Source: DASYXZ01 sp035946625
Lineage (GTDB): Bacteria; Acidobacteriota; Terriglobia; UBA7540
Length of the DNA stretch: 64,000 nucleotides
Direction of reading: 5' to 3'
NCBI GenBank assembly: GCA_035946625.1
Contig: DASYZE010000053.1
Span: 4,222 to 68,221 of the forward strand
This document shows positions 27,526 to 35,492 of the stretch, piece after piece. Below the pieces are notes generated by a model. That model had not been told where the DNA came from, did no database searches, and was given only the letters and a program-made list of their open reading frames with translations. Each line of letters begins with the position of its first letter. The stretch's first letter is position 1. The position numbers and the translations under genes were made by a program.

Positions 27526-27759
27526 GTGAAATCTTATGTTTTTAAAGTCAGCGTCGAGCCTGACGAAGACGTGTGGCACGCACGCGTCCCTGAACTGGAA
27601 AGTAAGGGTGCAGCGAGCTGGGGAAAAACACAGGAAGAAGCGCTGCGCAATATTCAGGAGGTTGCTCGAATGGTGATCGAGGAAATGTTGGAGGATGGTG
27701 AGCCCCTTCCCGCAGGCGTCAAGGTTTATGATGAGCCACTTGTTTCGGTTACCGTATGA
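27526..27759 (+). CDS. hicB: HicB-type antitoxin
   Basis: 77 residues with the HicB-like fold: YVFKVSVEPDEDVWHARVPELE, GAASWGKTQEEALRN and IQEVARMVIEEML (the partial RNase-H-like core), no C-terminal DNA-binding domain. AGGAGG precedes the start. The stop overlaps the start of the following hicA remnant (ATGA), the usual type II toxin-antitoxin layout. Since the toxin is frameshifted, the antitoxin may now be solitary. Confidence 0.82.
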   Translation: MKSYVFKVSVEPDEDVWHARVPELESKGAASWGKTQEEALRNIQEVARMVIEEMLEDGEPLPAGVKVYDEPLVSVTV

Positions 27760-28003
27760 CGGACACCGACTTCAGCCAATTGCGGACCGTTACCGCGCGC
27801 CGCATGATCACAGCATTGGAGAGGGATGGTTTCGTTCTCGCGCGCCAGACCGGTAGCCATCGCCATTACAAGAGCACGGCCGCCGGGTCACTATTTCTTT
27901 TCATCACTCTTCGGACACGTTCCGTCCGAAAACGCTTCGCAGCATGATTGAAATGCAAGCCCGATGGAAATGGGAAGATATCAAGAGACTGCAATTGATC
28001 TAA
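27756..28003 (+). pseudogene. hicA: Frameshifted HicA-type mRNA interferase
   Basis: The first part reads TARRMITALERDGFVLARQ and TGSHRHYK, matching HicA including the catalytic His region. After about base 27880 the original frame gives RSVRKRFAA and stops at 27947. The +1 frame at 27881 onward gives RRVTISFHHSSDTFRPKTL and then SMIEMQARWKWEDIKRL, the normal HicA C-terminus, ending at 28003. One base appears to have been lost (or is missing in the assembly) between 27871 and 27881. The truncated form lacks the last beta strand and helix. Confidence 0.8.
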
Positions 28004-29175
28004 CTCATCGTATCGCCTTCCTGCCATTAATCTTTTTCCTGGCCAGTGTCCGCAGCTTCGCTCAAGCAGACTCTCTCAAACTCGTAGTCACTGCGGAGCA
28101 GCAAGTTCTCGCCGCTCCCTTTCCGGCCCGGGTTACTCTGCACCTGCACAATTCCGGCGACAAAACCCTTTGGCTTTACAGACCCGTGACGGCATTCAGG
28201 CCGGGCACCGGCGAAAAAGAATCAGAGGCGCAGCCGGGGGTATCGGGCCGTGCCTCTCCATCAATCGAAGGGTCAACCTTGGCAGTCCGGCTTGAAGGGG
28301 CGGACAACGGCGCGACAGCATCGGGCCAGGGGGAGATCCTTGATACCGTCGGCATGCCTCACCCGGTTTTGCTCCGCCTCGCCCCTGGTGACGATGACGA
28401 GGAGAAAACTGAAATCCGCCTGCTCCCCGCGCAGACGGGAACCATGCAAGCACCGCACCCCCTTTGGGGAAAATACAAGTTCACGGTAACTTATGCCGCA
28501 AAATATTCAAACGGAGATGATCTGGACAGAATTCTGGGCGTGGCGCTTTGGCAGGGTGAAGTGGAAAGCAATACCGTGGTGCTCGACGTTCGGCCTCCTC
28601 CCGTCACCTCCGCCGGCACCATCACAGGAACGGTGACGAACCCTGACAATGTCCCGCTCGACGGCATTTTGGCTTCCCTGAGCGATCGGGAAGAGCATCT
28701 GATGAATCAGACCATCACGGACGTGCAAGGAAAGTTTTCTTTTTCTCAGCTTCCCCCGGGCTTATATTGGGTGACGGTTCGCCGCCGGGATGCGACTGAG
28801 GACACCGCCATTTTCAGACACGTCGTCCTGACGCCCGCCGAGCCGGCAGGAACTGTCGACTTTTTGCTTACACCCCCGGAAACTTTTGAGCCCAAACAGC
28901 TCTTGCACAAGCCGGTGCTGATCGAGGTGGTGGACGGTTCCGGCGCGCCGCTTGCCAATGTCGGGCTCGAAATCACGTGGTCCAACGGCACCATACTGGA
29001 CAGCGTGAAAGGCTCCACTGCTTCCGACGGCATGGTTCCTCTGGAATTAATTCCCGGCGCTAATTACGCCACCCTCAAGCGGCGCGGATGCCCAAAGGAC
29101 GACGAGAGAATAAACGTGGCGGAAGGCCCCGGCATTGACGGATTCAAAATGGAGCTTGACTGTTCCAAGAAATAA
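27964..29175 (+). CDS. Secreted carboxypeptidase-regulatory-like protein
   Basis: 403 residues. The signal peptide spans about residues 14-34 (IAFLPLIFFLASVRSFAQ). The first half is an Ig-like region (ADSLKLVVTAEQQVLAAPF). A CarboxypepD-reg domain spans about 218-300 (GTITGTVTNPDNVPLDG), followed by a second Ig-like domain. No catalytic motif. The N-terminus overlaps the restored frame of hicA by 40 bases, and no good ribosome site precedes it, so the start is uncertain. Confidence 0.65.
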   Translation: MEMGRYQETAIDLTHRIAFLPLIFFLASVRSFAQADSLKLVVTAEQQVLAAPFPARVTLHLHNSGDKTLWLYRPVTAFRPGTGEKESEAQPGVSGRASPSIEGSTLAVRLEGADNGATASGQGEILDTVGMPHPVLLRLAPGDDDEEKTEIRLLPAQTGTMQAPHPLWGKYKFTVTYAAKYSNGDDLDRILGVALWQGEVESNTVVLDVRPPPVTSAGTITGTVTNPDNVPLDGILASLSDREEHLMNQTITDVQGKFSFSQLPPGLYWVTVRRRDATEDTAIFRHVVLTPAEPAGTVDFLLTPPETFEPKQLLHKPVLIEVVDGSGAPLANVGLEITWSNGTILDSVKGSTASDGMVPLELIPGANYATLKRRGCPKDDERINVAEGPGIDGFKMELDCSKK

Positions 29176-29225
29176 ATTCCGCCGCGGCCAAACCCTGACA
29201 CGGTTAAGCGTGGAGGTTTCAACCT

Positions 29226-29684
29226 TTGGCCACCGATCATGTGATCAGCTCCGGCATTTCCATCCGCCCCGCCGCGCTCGACGATGCGGGAGCGCTCGCC
29301 GCGCTCAGCACCCAGCTCGGGTACCCAACCTCGGAGGACGAGGCCAGACGCCGCCTGACGCCGATCCTGGAAAACCCGGAGAATGTTCTCTACGTGGCCG
29401 CGACTCCCGGCGGCCGGGTGATCGGGTGGCTGCACGCTTATTTATGTCGGCTGGTCGAAAGCGACTTGAACGCGGAAATCGGCGGGTTGGTGGTGGACCA
29501 ACAAGATCGGCGGTCAGGGGCGGGCCGCTTATTGATGCAGTACGCCGAGCATTGGGCACGGTCGAAAAACTGCAAGACCGTAAACTTGCGCTCCAACATT
29601 ATTCGTGAGGGCGCCCACGCCTTCTACCTTCATCTCGGCTACGAGATTGTGAAAACGCAACACGCTTTCCGAAAATTTCTGTGA
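29226..29684 (+). CDS. GNAT-family N-acetyltransferase
   Basis: 152 residues, TTG start after GGAGG (29212-29216). Acetyl-CoA site: GLVVDQQDRRSGAGRLLM contains the R/Q-x-x-G-x-G/A loop as RRSGAG. Later motif: NIIREGAHAFYLHLGYE. The substrate is unknown. Confidence 0.85.
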   Translation: MATDHVISSGISIRPAALDDAGALAALSTQLGYPTSEDEARRRLTPILENPENVLYVAATPGGRVIGWLHAYLCRLVESDLNAEIGGLVVDQQDRRSGAGRLLMQYAEHWARSKNCKTVNLRSNIIREGAHAFYLHLGYEIVKTQHAFRKFL

Positions 29685-29737
29685 AGGGGAGAGCCGCGCC
29701 CCAAGTCGCCCGCCGGTTGGAATGGAGCAGGTCAAAG

Positions 29738-30787
29738 CTACTGTAACTCCGCCATCACTTCATCCAGCACCCGTCGGGGAGGGCGGACGCGCGATTCCGG
29801 CAAAGTAGCCAGGGGCTCATCCACCGTATTGAGCATGCCCAGAAAATCCTGCCGCTTCGTGTCAACATAGAAAAGTCCGGTAACCACTTCCCCTTCTTCG
29901 TGAGAATCGGTGAGTGCGTGCAAAGCCTCACCCTTGTCGGTGGGATCGTAGTCGGTGGAAAGTTTCTTGAGCAGAATGTGCGACCCATCATGCAGGACAA
30001 TGTCTTTGGTGGTCCCTGGGTCGTATTCGACGGAAATATCCTCAAAGAAGGGCACAAAGCTCACATCCTCAATCGGCTCGTCGTGGTCTTTCACATAGCT
30101 GTAGCTTTTGGTGGAGCCCTCGTGATCGTTAAAAGTAACGCAGGGAGAAATCACGTCGAGCATCGCCGTACCCCGGTGCGCGATGGCGCCTTCCAGGAGA
30201 GCCAACAATTGCTTCTTGTCACCTGAAAATGACCGCCCCACGTAAGTGGCGCCCAGCATGATCGCCAGAGCACAGGTGTCAATGGGTGGAAGGTCGTTGA
30301 TCACCCCCGTTTTCAGCTTGGAGCCAACATCCGCGGTGGCGGAAAACTGTCCTTTGGTCAACCCATAGCAACCGTTGTCCTCAATAATATAAATGAGGGG
30401 CAAATTGCGGCGCATCAGGTGAACGAATTGTCCGATGCCAATGGAGGCGGTATCGCCGTCGCCGGAGACGCCGACGGCGATCAAGTGCTGATTGGCCAGC
30501 AAGGCCCCGGTGGCCACGGAGGGCATGCGCCCGTGCACCGCGTTGAATCCGTGGGAGGCAGTCAGGAAATAAGCCGGACTCTTGGAGGAACACCCGATCC
30601 CCGACATCTTGACGACGCGGTGGGGCTCGACGCCCATTTCGTAGAACGCTTCGATGATGCGCTCAGTGATCGCGTTGTGCCCGCACCCGGCGCAAAGCGT
30701 GGACTTATTGCCCCGATATCCCCCAATTTCCAATCCAATGCGGTTGGCTTTTTGGCGTGGGGACGGGGGAACAGTGGTGGTGGCCAT
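29738..30787 (-). CDS. korB: 2-oxoacid:ferredoxin oxidoreductase beta subunit
   Basis: 349 residues. TPP-binding core: GDGDTASIGIGQFVH and NGCYGLTKGQFS; an N-terminal LCAGCGH (Cys32, Cys35) belongs to the cysteine set that binds a [4Fe-4S] cluster. The start at 30787 follows AGGAGG and is one base after the korA stop. Probably oxidises 2-oxoglutarate (or a branched 2-oxoacid) with ferredoxin and CoA. No delta (ferredoxin) subunit gene is adjacent. Confidence 0.9.
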   Translation of the reverse strand: MATTTVPPSPRQKANRIGLEIGGYRGNKSTLCAGCGHNAITERIIEAFYEMGVEPHRVVKMSGIGCSSKSPAYFLTASHGFNAVHGRMPSVATGALLANQHLIAVGVSGDGDTASIGIGQFVHLMRRNLPLIYIIEDNGCYGLTKGQFSATADVGSKLKTGVINDLPPIDTCALAIMLGATYVGRSFSGDKKQLLALLEGAIAHRGTAMLDVISPCVTFNDHEGSTKSYSYVKDHDEPIEDVSFVPFFEDISVEYDPGTTKDIVLHDGSHILLKKLSTDYDPTDKGEALHALTDSHEEGEVVTGLFYVDTKRQDFLGMLNTVDEPLATLPESRVRPPRRVLDEVMAELQ

Positions 30788-30788
30788 G

Positions 30789-32630
30789 TTATTTCTCCTC
30801 CTGGGACGCGATGGAATCTGTGACGGAGCGCGCGTCGATGGGTAATCCGTTGTAGTGGAGCACGCTGCGAAGCTTGCGCACGTCGTCCGCGTCAATTTCC
30901 ATGCGCAGCAGGCTGAACATTTGCGCGTCGCGATTCTGTTCCACCACATAAACACGTTGGTGTCGACGGATGAACTCCTTGATTTGCTCGTGGAAGGGGA
31001 AGCCACGAACGCGGCAATAGCCCGCTTTCAACTTGTACTCGTCCCTCAACTGGTCGAGACTCTCGATCACGGCCCAATGGCTGGTGCCATAGGCCAGGAT
31101 TCCGATCTCCGCCGAGGCCGGCTCCTGGAATTCCGGCAAGGGAACGCGTTGGCGCGCGGTCTCAAATTTGCGCGCCAAGCGGTCGAGATTGTTCACATAG
31201 TCGTTGGGCCGTTCGCTGTAGATGGCTTTCTCGTTGTGGCCGCTGCCGCGGGCAAGATAGGCGGCGCTCGGGTGATGGGTGCCCGGCAAGGTCCGGTAGC
31301 CAATGCCGTCGCCATCAACGTCTTTATAGCGCTGGAAGCCGCCCAGCCGCTCCAGGTCCTCAACGGTCAGCACCTTGCCTCGCACCATGGGTTTCTCGGG
31401 GTATTGGAAGGGATCCGACATCCAGTTGTTCATGCCGAGGTCGAGGTCCATCATGACGAACACAGGAGTCTGGAATTCCTCGGCCAGATCAAAGGACTCA
31501 ATCGCCATACTAAAGCACTCGCCCATTGAATTAGGGAATAACATCAAATGTTTGGTGTCGCCGTGGGAGAGGACGGCGTTCTTGAGCACATCGCCCTGGG
31601 ACGTCCGCGTCGGAAGTCCCGTCGAGGGGCCCACGCGCTGGACATCGAAAATCACCGCGGGAACTTCAACGTAATAATCCAGGCCGACAAACTCGGACAT
31701 CAGCGAGATGCCCGGGCCGGAAGTGGTAGTCATGGCGCGCGCCCCCGCCCATCCGGCTCCCGTCACCATGCCGATGGCCGCCAGTTCGTCTTCCGCCTGC
31801 ACGATGGCAAAGGTGGCTTTGCCCGTTGCCGGATCAATCCGGTACTTCTTCATGTATTCGATCACCGATTCCGCCAGCGACGAAGAGGGTGTAATGGGAT
31901 ACCAAGTGAGGACCGTGCAACCCGCGAATACCGAGCCCAGGGCAGCCGCCGAGTTGCCATCAATGATGATCTTGCCGCGCGTCTCATCCATCCGCTCCAG
32001 GTAGAGGTGGTCCCGCTTGACCAGGTTTTTCCCGGCAAACTCATAGCCCGCGCGGGCGGCATTCCAATTTAACTCCGCCGCCTTGGCTTTTTTCTTAAAC
32101 TGTTTTTTCAGCGCAATCTGGATTTCTTCCATCTCGATGCCCAGCAGTTTGGCCACCACGCCGTCGTAGATCATGTTGCGGACCAGTTTCCTCAGCCGCG
32201 CATCTGGACAAACCGGCGCCACGAGCTGGTCAAAGGGAACGGGATAAAAAATCAGATCTTCACGCAAACGATTCAGGTTCAGGCGTTCGTCGTAAACGAC
32301 GACGGATTTGGCATCAAGGTTGCGCACATCTTCTTCCGCCGTCTCGGGATTCATCGCCACCAGGAAATCAATCTCCTTGCGGCGGGCGATGTATCCATGC
32401 TTGGAAGCTCGAATGGTGAACCAGGTCGGAAGGCCGGCAATATTGGAAGGGAATAAATTCTTGCCCGAGACCGGAATCCCCATCTGAAATATGGCTCTGA
32501 GAAGGACGGAATTGGCAGTCTGACTTCCTGAACCGTTGACCGTGGCCACTTGAATGCTGAGGTCGTTGATGACCGGTTGCCGCCCGGTGGATTGGTCTGA
32601 CTCGCTGACTTCGATATTGGTGGTTGCCAT
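30789..32630 (-). CDS. korA: 2-oxoacid:ferredoxin oxidoreductase alpha subunit (gamma-alpha fusion)
   Basis: 613 residues. The N-terminal third (to about 200) is the gamma domain (SQTANSVLLRAIFQMGIPV). The rest is the pyrimidine-binding alpha domain, with TWYPITPSSSLAESV and the AEDELAAIGMVTGAGWAGAR loop then TTSGPG. Gamma-alpha fusions are typical of KorA/VorA from many bacteria. The ORF starts at ATG 32630 after AGGGG. It forms a transcript with korB. No promoter was clearly seen upstream. Confidence 0.9.
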   Translation of the reverse strand: MATTNIEVSESDQSTGRQPVINDLSIQVATVNGSGSQTANSVLLRAIFQMGIPVSGKNLFPSNIAGLPTWFTIRASKHGYIARRKEIDFLVAMNPETAEEDVRNLDAKSVVVYDERLNLNRLREDLIFYPVPFDQLVAPVCPDARLRKLVRNMIYDGVVAKLLGIEMEEIQIALKKQFKKKAKAAELNWNAARAGYEFAGKNLVKRDHLYLERMDETRGKIIIDGNSAAALGSVFAGCTVLTWYPITPSSSLAESVIEYMKKYRIDPATGKATFAIVQAEDELAAIGMVTGAGWAGARAMTTTSGPGISLMSEFVGLDYYVEVPAVIFDVQRVGPSTGLPTRTSQGDVLKNAVLSHGDTKHLMLFPNSMGECFSMAIESFDLAEEFQTPVFVMMDLDLGMNNWMSDPFQYPEKPMVRGKVLTVEDLERLGGFQRYKDVDGDGIGYRTLPGTHHPSAAYLARGSGHNEKAIYSERPNDYVNNLDRLARKFETARQRVPLPEFQEPASAEIGILAYGTSHWAVIESLDQLRDEYKLKAGYCRVRGFPFHEQIKEFIRRHQRVYVVEQNRDAQMFSLLRMEIDADDVRKLRSVLHYNGLPIDARSVTDSIASQEEK

Positions 32631-32957
32631 GTCATTCCCCTAATTGAGATCTGGTCCATCCGGACTTGTTCCCTCTCCCATTTTCTTGAGAAAACCTGAT
32701 GCGAAAGTTTCCTCCGCGAAGTATCGTCGATGACGAACCGAAGGTCCAGAGGGTAAGACCACGGGCGGCGGGAAGTGCATCCCGGAACTCATCGCCATGA
32801 GTTGGGGATAACTCCCGCGAATATTATAACAGAGAACGCGTGTGGCAACGGGTTGGGACTCACGCGGGCACAAGTCAACCGAAAAATCCAAAGGCAGGAA
32901 TTTCGTTCAGCTCGCGCCAACGGTCCTTCCACGAGGTTTCGCGCCCGGGAAACCAAA

Positions 32958-33788
32958 CTATTTCTTGATTTCCGCCCCTTCTTTCTTTTCCGGATAGGCC
33001 GCCGACGCCATCTTGAGGAGGGGTGAAAAAAGCTCGGAGATCCTCCGGCGCAAATCCTCTTCCGCGTCAGCGGCCACCTGGTTGCTCCGCGCCGTAAGCT
33101 GCTCCAGAAATTCGTAGAGCAGATGATCGAGCGATCTTTCCGCGTCGCTGCTTGTGTTTTCCGCACGTTGCGCCATCCGGGTCTCAACGCCGGCCTCCAG
33201 AGCTTTCAGGCAACTTTCGAATTCCCTGAGAGTTTCCTGCGCGATCAGCGCCGCCTGCCGGCGCAGGTCCTGAAGAGCTGATTCCGTAATTTCCGCCACT
33301 CGCCGATCCAGCCCATCGATTAATGGAGCTTCGGCCCGTGAGCTCCTGGTGGCACTCGCGCTGGCGAGGCTGAGGGCTTCGGCCGGGGGCGGCGGCACAG
33401 GTGAATCGGCAACCATCGCATGGCGCCAGTCTGCGGGCGGGTCTTTCGTGCCCCAAATATTTCTCGGGATGACCAACTGGATCGCCACAACCTGCCGGTC
33501 CTCTGCATTTTCCTGGGGAGTGACCCTGATGCAAATGGCTTTTTCGGATTGGCTGTCCAGCAGGTTCTCCACCGTCAACTGCATTCCAATCAGGACCCGG
33601 CTGCGCGATCTGAAATTTGCGCCGTGCGCGCTGACCATGATCGTCTCCGTTTCCTCACGGAAGGCCTGGCCGGTGGCATCGCGCCCGGAAATGGCGATGG
33701 GGACAACATATTCTATGCGAGTGCTGCGGCGGCGATTGATGGGGGAACCTAGCGCGCTGGAACTTTTGGCGAACGGACTTTGACCCAC
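32958..33788 (-). CDS. PilZ-like domain protein with C-terminal coiled coil
   Basis: 276 residues from GTG 33788, chosen because AAGGAG lies seven bases before it (the longer frame to 33926 has no ribosome site). An RRxxR box (NRRRSTRIEY) opens a beta-rich segment of about 90 residues reminiscent of PilZ c-di-GMP-binding domains, although the second PilZ motif (DxSxxG) is not evident (VSAHGANF occupies that place). The remaining 150 residues are Ala/Glu/Arg-rich and probably helical coiled coil. No membrane segment. c-di-GMP binding is therefore only possible, not shown. Divergent from the OsmC gene. Confidence 0.6.
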   Translation of the reverse strand: MGQSPFAKSSSALGSPINRRRSTRIEYVVPIAISGRDATGQAFREETETIMVSAHGANFRSRSRVLIGMQLTVENLLDSQSEKAICIRVTPQENAEDRQVVAIQLVIPRNIWGTKDPPADWRHAMVADSPVPPPPAEALSLASASATRSSRAEAPLIDGLDRRVAEITESALQDLRRQAALIAQETLREFESCLKALEAGVETRMAQRAENTSSDAERSLDHLLYEFLEQLTARSNQVAADAEEDLRRRISELFSPLLKMASAAYPEKKEGAEIKK

Positions 33789-34219
33789 GGCTTTTCTCCT
33801 TGCCCCCGGGGGAATTTCCTCCCAGGCCGGGCGACTCCACCACCCGAGGCCCAGCCGTCGCCTCCAGTCCGACGCTTGGCGCGCCTTTTCCTGCCAGTGA
33901 TTCGCAGGCCGCCTGGCAGCGTCCACTTCCCGGCGGCCGAGAGATTACAGCCATTCTATGAGGATGAGCGGAACGTGTCAAATAAGCTTTGGGCTTTGGG
34001 CCAAGGCTTGGGCAGGGCGCGGGCGGTCCGGCATGGAGCCAAGTGGCAATCGGCCACAGCCTGATGGTCGTGCCGCCACCCTCGAGAAAGACCGATGGCT
34101 CGCGGCTGTGGTCGCCTGGGGCGAAGGCATCCTCTTTCCTTCCGCAAAGAAACTGCTCAAAGAATCTGTTCTCGACAACTTGAATCTGAATGTGCGAACC
34201 TTGCACCCGGAGGACGCTG
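33789..34219. other. Divergent intergenic region before OsmC
   Basis: No supportable gene; competing ORFs on both strands lack database-like features or ribosome sites. It is expected to carry the promoters of the PilZ-like gene and of osmC; none was clear. Confidence 0.4.
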
Positions 34220-34684
34220 ATGGAAAACAAAAAGGCGTACAAAACTTTTCGATTTAAAAATGATTTAGTGTGGAAGTCTCCCCATCGCGGCGTGCTGTCA
34301 CAGACTGGAAAACCCCAGGTGATTGTCGGCAGTCCCCCCGAATTCAGGGGCTACCCGGATAATTGGTCGCCCGAAGATATGTTGGTGGGCTCACTGAACA
34401 CGTGCCTGATGCTGACTTTTTATGCCCTCGCTCATTCCAAGGGTGTGGAGCCGGTCGCCTATCAGTCCACCGCCGATGGGTTGCTCGAAAACGTGGATGG
34501 CGTATACCGGATTACCGAGGTGGACGTCACCCCAACCGTGGTTTTGAAATCTGAGGCAGATCGCGAGGTCGCGCGCGACCTGATGGAGAACAAAGTGGAG
34601 AAGCATTGCTTCATCACCAACTCCCTCTCAGGAAAGGTGAAGCTGACTCCGCAGTTTCGAGTTGATCCGGGCGCCAGCTCGTGA
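34220..34684 (+). CDS. OsmC-family peroxiredoxin-like protein
   Basis: 154 residues, starting at ATG 34220 after GGAGGA. Two conserved Cys are present (C62 in GSLNTCLML and C130 in EKHCFITN), the spacing used by OsmC/Ohr for thiol-dependent reduction of organic hydroperoxides. No OhrR-like regulator is adjacent. Confidence 0.85.
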   Translation: MENKKAYKTFRFKNDLVWKSPHRGVLSQTGKPQVIVGSPPEFRGYPDNWSPEDMLVGSLNTCLMLTFYALAHSKGVEPVAYQSTADGLLENVDGVYRITEVDVTPTVVLKSEADREVARDLMENKVEKHCFITNSLSGKVKLTPQFRVDPGASS

Positions 34685-35492
34685 ATGACCGCAAAATCCG
34701 TGCGAAAAACCGCTGCTCATTTCGCCGCGCTCCTCCGGCGTCCTGCCCTTCCGCTTCCAAGTCCTTGCCGAAGGAGCCAGGAAAATTCACTTTCGTCGTA
34801 GTCCCGGTTTGTGCCTCCATCGGCTCCACACTCCGTAACTACAACTTGGTCTGTTCGGTGGCTGCGAAACTCGGAAAGGCTCAATAGATTTCTCTGTTTT
34901 TTTATTGACACTTTGAGTGGAATTGGAGTATGAATTCGTGCAGCCAAGTGCCTGAATTTGCGACGCGGTTTGATTTTCACCTCAGGTGGCAGGGATTGGG
35001 TCAGGCTCAAAAATACATTCACCGAGCTTCAAGCGATTACCCTTGGAACGTTTGCAGGATTACCGGAAATTATTTTCCTCCGGAATTGAGACTCATTAAT
35101 TTTTGGAAGAGGGTTGGGAATTTGGGCGCCTGCACCGTTTGGGCTTGATAATTATCGACCTTGGTATAAAATTAAGGTCTGCCTGGCGCCTGAATATTTG
35201 AATTTTCACCTTTTAATCACAGTATTTTTTGTAGGATTAGGATAACTCCAGGCCCTCATATAGTTTTAATACTTGCTACACGATATTGGATCTGATAACT
35301 CTTTGAGGATTCGGGCTTTAGCTGAAGTCTTGGGGTGGGGTTTCGATTGGCCGCAACGTCTGCTGGCGGCAGGTGGTCATTCAATTGATACCGCTTTCTC
35401 GCACAAGTTCGCGGGTCTTCCCTCCCAACCGCACCGAGTACCCCCGCTCTGAGGGTGCAATTTACATGAGCATTTAAAAGGAGAGTTTCGCC
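34685..35492. other. Long intergenic region upstream of the Ig/TIG-ASST lipoprotein
   Basis: About 800 bases with an AT-rich centre (about 35000-35300) and no convincing gene; small ORFs (for example 34930-35148) lack ribosome sites. It ends with AAAAGGAG just before the next ATG. It probably carries the promoter of the lipoprotein gene and a long 5' leader. I looked for a c-di-GMP riboswitch pattern here and saw none. Confidence 0.5.
34905..34934 (+). promoter_or_regulatory. Candidate promoter upstream of the lipoprotein gene
   Basis: Perfect TTGACA (34905-34910), 18-base spacer, TATGAA (34929-34934). It would give a leader of over 500 bases if it drives the gene at 35493. Confidence 0.35.

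Noticed and set aside
30855..31529. 224-residue plus-strand ORF over korA
   Set aside because: Opposite-strand shadow of the clear korA gene.
33655..34242. 195-residue minus-strand ORF between PilZ-like and OsmC genes
   Set aside because: Pro/Ser/Arg-rich translation without features; overlaps the better-supported start of the PilZ-like gene.
34930..35148. 72-residue ORF in the long intergenic region
   Set aside because: No ribosome site, no known motif, composition not coding-like.
34685..35492. c-di-GMP or other riboswitch before the lipoprotein gene
   Set aside because: Looked for conserved riboswitch elements and saw none; only AT-rich DNA and a candidate promoter.
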